DNA of 64,000 nt from assembly GCA_965229345.1 (NCBI GenBank), contig OZ245872.1, positions 2,542,001-2,606,000 on the forward strand, given 5' to 3'. The stretch is from PBB1 sp965229345 (lineage in GTDB: Bacteria > Pseudomonadota > Gammaproteobacteria > Burkholderiales > Burkholderiaceae_C). The first letter of the stretch is position 1; every line of letters begins with the position of its first letter. Shown here piece after piece: positions 60,879 through 64,000 of the stretch. Both the position numbers and the translations under genes were made by a program. The notes beneath the pieces are model-generated. The model saw only the letters and a list, made by a program, of their open reading frames with translations. It made no database searches and was not told the DNA's origin.

Positions 60879-62627
60879 TCAAGCCTTCTGCTTGACGTAG
60901 CGACCCGGCGCGGCTTCGATGACGGGATGCCGGCGGCTGCCTGCCGTTTTCGGCGCGGCGACCTGACGCCCGGCATGGCTGGCCAGCCACGAGGCCCAAT
61001 CGGTCCACCAGCTGCCAGGATGCTCCTTGGCCTTGCCAAACCAGGTTTCTGCGCTGGCCGGCAGGGCCGTGGTGCCACCGACCCAGTGGCTGCGCTTCTT
61101 CTTGGCCGGAGGATTGATGACCCCGGCGATGTGACCCGAAGCACCCAGCACGAAGCGTTTCTTGCCCTTGAGCACCTGCGTGGAGCGGTAGGCCGACTCC
61201 CAAGGCACGATGTGGTCTTCACGTGACGCGTAGATGTAGGCCGGGGCGTCGATCAGGGAGAGGTCCAGCGGCTGGCCGCACACCGTGAGGTCGCGCGGCT
61301 TCATCAAGCGGTTCTCCAGGTAGGTGTGGCGCAGGTACCAGCAGTACATCGGCCCCGGCAGGTTGGTGCTGTCGCTGTTCCAGTAGAGCAGGTCGAATGG
61401 TGGCGGCGTTTCGCCCTTCAGGTAGTTGCCGACGACATAGTTCCACACCAGGTCGTTCGGGCGCAGGAAGCTGAAGGTCGAGGCCAGTTCACTGCCCTTG
61501 AGCAGGCCACCGCCCTGCGGGCTGTCGGCGCCGATCGAACGCTCGCGCACCCGCACCATGGCCTCGTCGATGAACAGGTCGAGGATGCCGGTGTCGGTGA
61601 AATCGAGCAGGCTGGTCAACAGCGTCACGCTGGCGGCGGGCTTCTCGCCACGCGCAGCCAGCACGGCGAGCGCCGTGGCGAGCAAGGTGCCACCGATGCA
61701 GAAACCCAGGGTGTTGATCTGCTGGGCGCCGGTGATGTCGCGCGTGACCTCGATGGCACGGACGACGGCGTCCTCGATGTACTGGTCCCAGGTGACTGTG
61801 GCCAGGCTGTCGTCGGCGTTGCGCCAGCTCATCACGAACACGCGGTGGCCTTGTGCCACGGTGTAGCGGATCAGTGAGTTCTCGGGCTGCAGATCGAGGA
61901 TGTAGTACTTGTTGATGCAAGGCGGCACGAACAGCATCGGCCGCTCGTGCACCGTGGGGGTCAAGGGCTTGTACTCGAGCAGCTGGAACAGCTCGTTCTC
62001 GAACACGACCGCGCCTTCGGAGGTGGCCACGTTGCGGCCGACCTCGAACAGGCTTTCGTCGGTCTGCGACACATGGCCCTGCCGGATGTCGTGCCAGAGG
62101 TGTTGCAGGCCCTGCGTGATGCTCTCGCCCTGGGTCTCCAGCGCCTTGCGCTGCGCCTCCGGGTTCAGCGCCAGAAAGTTGCTGGGCGCAGCCGCGTCGA
62201 CCCACTGCTGCACCGCGAAACGGATGCGCTGCTTGACCTTCTCGTCGCCCTGCAACTGATCGGCCAGACCCAGCAGCGTGCGGGCATTCAGCAGGTAGAG
62301 CTGGGCGGTGAATGCGCTGGCGGGGTTTTCCGCCCAGTCGGGTGCAGCGAAGCGCCGATCACCGAGCACCGGAGCGGGGACCGGCGGCGCGGCGGATTTG
62401 TCGAGTGCCGCGCTGGCCAGTGCCTGAAACTGCTGCATCGAGCGATTCCACAGGTCGGTGGCCTGCTGCAGGTAATCAGACTGCATCTGGGCCAGCGTGG
62501 GCATCGGCAAGGTCACTGCGGTGAGCGATTTCAGGGTCTCGGCTGCCGTGGCGGTGAGCGCCTGGGCAACGGCATCGGTCATCGGTGCCACCGGCGCGGT
62601 GGCCGCAGGAACGGGCTTCGATTTCAC
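60879..62627 (-). CDS. phaC: class I poly(3-hydroxyalkanoate) synthase
   Basis: PHA synthase of 582 residues, polymerising short-chain hydroxyacyl-CoA. The lipase-like box is LGFCIGGTLL with nucleophilic Cys310; the catalytic Asp and His are expected in ASREDHIVPWES and GASGHIAGVINPP. The chosen GTG at 62627 is preceded by GAGGA 5 bases away, and gives a length near that of Cupriavidus necator PhaC (589). First gene of phaCAB. Divergent from the small membrane protein gene. Confidence 0.96.
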   Translation of the reverse strand: MKSKPVPAATAPVAPMTDAVAQALTATAAETLKSLTAVTLPMPTLAQMQSDYLQQATDLWNRSMQQFQALASAALDKSAAPPVPAPVLGDRRFAAPDWAENPASAFTAQLYLLNARTLLGLADQLQGDEKVKQRIRFAVQQWVDAAAPSNFLALNPEAQRKALETQGESITQGLQHLWHDIRQGHVSQTDESLFEVGRNVATSEGAVVFENELFQLLEYKPLTPTVHERPMLFVPPCINKYYILDLQPENSLIRYTVAQGHRVFVMSWRNADDSLATVTWDQYIEDAVVRAIEVTRDITGAQQINTLGFCIGGTLLATALAVLAARGEKPAASVTLLTSLLDFTDTGILDLFIDEAMVRVRERSIGADSPQGGGLLKGSELASTFSFLRPNDLVWNYVVGNYLKGETPPPFDLLYWNSDSTNLPGPMYCWYLRHTYLENRLMKPRDLTVCGQPLDLSLIDAPAYIYASREDHIVPWESAYRSTQVLKGKKRFVLGASGHIAGVINPPAKKKRSHWVGGTTALPASAETWFGKAKEHPGSWWTDWASWLASHAGRQVAAPKTAGSRRHPVIEAAPGRYVKQKA

Positions 62628-62761
62628 TTGTATCCTCTTGAGGCTGCCGGCATGAGTTGCCGACACTGAATGTGTAGTGCAGATTGTCGCGTGCCCGGTT
62701 GACCTGCGCATGACGAAAATCCGAGTTTGTTGCTTCACGACTTGACCCTGGCGGGCGCGCG

Positions 62762-63052
62762 ATGTACCTGGTGGCAATTGCATGGATGTACGTGGTCGTG
62801 ATGATGACCGTGGTGGAAGCCACCAGCGCCAATGGCACCGTACTCGGGGCTTTGTTCACCTTCTTGCTTTACGGCGCGCTGCCCCTGTCCGTGGTGCTGT
62901 ACATCCTGCGCAGTCCGGCGCGCAAACGGGCACGGCTGGCCGCTGAAGCCCGCGTCGAGCCTGGCCCCGGTGCCGCGCCATCAGACCCTGAGCCAGACGG
63001 CAGCCACCATGCGTCCGGTGACCCCATCACGCCGGAACGAAAAGAAGCGTGA
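62762..63052 (+). CDS. small membrane protein of unknown function
   Basis: Protein of 96 residues with two adjacent hydrophobic helices (residues about 2-17 and 28-48, MYLVAIAWMYVVVMMTVVEA and LGALFTFLLYGALPLSVVLYI), followed by a charged Arg/Pro-rich tail. I recognise similar small proteins in Burkholderiales but know of no function. The last 72 bases overlap the 3' end of the convergent pgeF, so its C-terminal tail is on DNA that also codes for PgeF. Confidence 0.7.
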   Translation: MYLVAIAWMYVVVMMTVVEATSANGTVLGALFTFLLYGALPLSVVLYILRSPARKRARLAAEARVEPGPGAAPSDPEPDGSHHASGDPITPERKEA

Positions 63053-63760
63053 CGCGTCGGAGGCGGTGCACCAGGTTCCGCCGCTGACATCCTGTACGCC
63101 ACAGGCAGACAGGCGGTCGCGCGCCAGCCCCGGCAGATCAGCCAGCCACTTGCCCGCTGTGGTCGGTGCGAAGCGTGAAGCCAGCGGCGTGGCGGTGGAT
63201 GTCGGGCCTGTCGCCGCAGAGACCCCAAAGGCCTGCAGGACATCGGCACCCACCTCGAAGCGCCGAGGCCCGATGCAGGGGCCCAGCCACGCGGCCACCT
63301 GGTCCGGTGGGCAGTTGCTGGCGTCGCAGAGCGCTGCCAGCGTCGACTCCAGCACCCCGGCGGCCAGCCCACGCCAGCCCGCATGCGCGGCAGCCACGGC
63401 CCCGGGGGCGGCGAACAGCACCGGTAGGCAATCGGCCACCTGGACGCTGCAAACGACACCGGGCTCGGTGGTGAAACAGGCATCGGCGTCGTGCTGCGGT
63501 GCGTCGGGGGCGGCATCAGCCGCCGTCAGCCGCACGACCCGGGCACCGTGCACCTGGTTCAGCCGCACCGGCAGAGCGCCCACGACCGACGCCAGCAGCG
63601 CCAGGTTCTGAGCGACTGCCGAGGCGTCGTCGCCGAGGCCGTCGCGCAGGTTCATGCTGGCGAATACACCGCTGCTGACGCCTCCGCGCCGGGTGGTCAT
63701 CAGCGCCTGCACACCTGCTCGGCGCCAGTCGGGTCGCAGCCAGTCGGGATCAGCGGTCAC
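62981..63760 (-). CDS. pgeF: peptidoglycan editing factor PgeF (laccase-like YfiH family)
   Basis: Protein of 259 residues with the family order TRRGGVSSGVFASMNLRDGLGDD, NQVHGARVV, VCSVQVADCLPVLFAAPGAVAAAHAGWRGLAAGVLE, and WLGPCIGPRRFEVG. These hold the zinc-binding H, C and H residues of the laccase-like domain (NQVHG, ADCLP and AHAGW). In E. coli YfiH prevents wrong incorporation of serine into peptidoglycan precursors. Starts with GTG at 63760. Confidence 0.94.
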   Translation of the reverse strand: MTADPDWLRPDWRRAGVQALMTTRRGGVSSGVFASMNLRDGLGDDASAVAQNLALLASVVGALPVRLNQVHGARVVRLTAADAAPDAPQHDADACFTTEPGVVCSVQVADCLPVLFAAPGAVAAAHAGWRGLAAGVLESTLAALCDASNCPPDQVAAWLGPCIGPRRFEVGADVLQAFGVSAATGPTSTATPLASRFAPTTAGKWLADLPGLARDRLSACGVQDVSGGTWCTASDASRFFSFRRDGVTGRMVAAVWLRV

Positions 63761-63853
63761 GGTGGGTCGTCACGCTCAGTACGGCTGCCGATCATGTCAT
63801 GCGGCCGGCTCCCCGACACAGCAGACACACACCGCGCCGCTACACTGAAAGGC

Positions 63854-64000
63854 ATGTACTCCGCACGCAGCATTCGTCATTGCAAGAGCTGCGGCGCCGC
63901 CACCGAATACCGAGTACCCACCGACGACAACCGCCCTCGCGCGGTGTGCACCGTGTGCGCCTCGGTGCACTACGAGAACCCCTGCAACGTCGTGGGCACG
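63854..64000 (+). CDS. NUDIX hydrolase with N-terminal zinc ribbon (partial)
   Basis: The first 49 codons are visible: a start with AAAGG before it, then C10-x2-C13 and C32-x2-C35 forming a zinc ribbon (HCKSCGAATEYRVP and AVCTVCASVHYENP), as found in front of NUDIX domains in ADP-ribose pyrophosphatase-like proteins. The NUDIX box is beyond the right edge, so the call rests on this N-terminus only. Confidence 0.75.
   Translation, partial: MYSARSIRHCKSCGAATEYRVPTDDNRPRAVCTVCASVHYENPCNVVGT

Overview
The window is GC-rich chromosomal DNA from a betaproteobacterium, most likely order Burkholderiales near the Rubrivivax / Leptothrix / Ideonella / Roseateles group. The evidence is a Burkholderiales-type OmpC-like porin, a phaC-phaA-phaB polyhydroxybutyrate operon, BamC, GlnD, a combined MnmH, and dense packing with frequent ATGA / TGATG / GTGA start-stop overlaps. 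The placement rests on gene content and style; no rRNA or tRNA gene is present to fix it. I recognise 56 protein genes, two of them cut by the window edges (hslO at the left, a NUDIX hydrolase at the right). I see no CRISPR array and no insertion sequence.

Layout. 1-4664: Hsp33, gamma carbonic anhydrase-like protein, a ferritin-like DUF455 protein, a porin, then an MscS channel coupled to a histone-deacetylase-like amidohydrolase. 5675-10841: MoxR ATPase, DUF58 protein and a TgpA-type membrane transglutaminase that is fused in frame to an MltB-type lytic transglycosylase. 10825-21251, all on the minus strand: two small proteins, then a large cluster of transglutaminase, circularly permuted ATP-grasp, alpha-E and DUF2126 domains. 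This cluster contains two versions of the same module, one with ATP-grasp and alpha-E as separate genes and one with them fused. 21368-28608: comEC, ridA-like, dsbB, then a small accessory catabolic or secondary-metabolism group (ABM monooxygenase-like, PEP-mutase-like, LysR regulator, HCCA isomerase/DsbA-like, CmcJ/NvfI-like oxidoreductase).

28730-35252: parC and parE, separated by about 2.1 kb that holds a secreted protein with a degenerate PEP-CTERM-like tail and an AT-richer gene whose product carries an R-x4-H HEPN-type motif. 35356-43629: a methyltransferase, dapA, bamC, an alanine-rich lipoprotein, a JmjC-type ribosomal-oxygenase-like protein, a SlyD-like isomerase, and a lepB-coaBC-dut operon. 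43807-47895: egtD without egtB, then a MarR/GbsR regulator with a perfect 16-bp palindrome in front of it and a cyanide-insensitive-type cydAB oxidase. 47945-58711: rlmB, a DUF1624 membrane protein, a LEA-type lipoprotein, purL, map, glnD, mnmH. 58750-62627: phaCAB. 62762-64000: a small membrane protein, pgeF and a NUDIX hydrolase.

The most interesting parts are the double ATP-grasp / alpha-E / transglutaminase module together with the adjacent MoxR-DUF58-TgpA locus (three transglutaminase-fold proteins within 11 kb), the TgpA-MltB fusion, and the HEPN-motif gene lodged between parE and parC.
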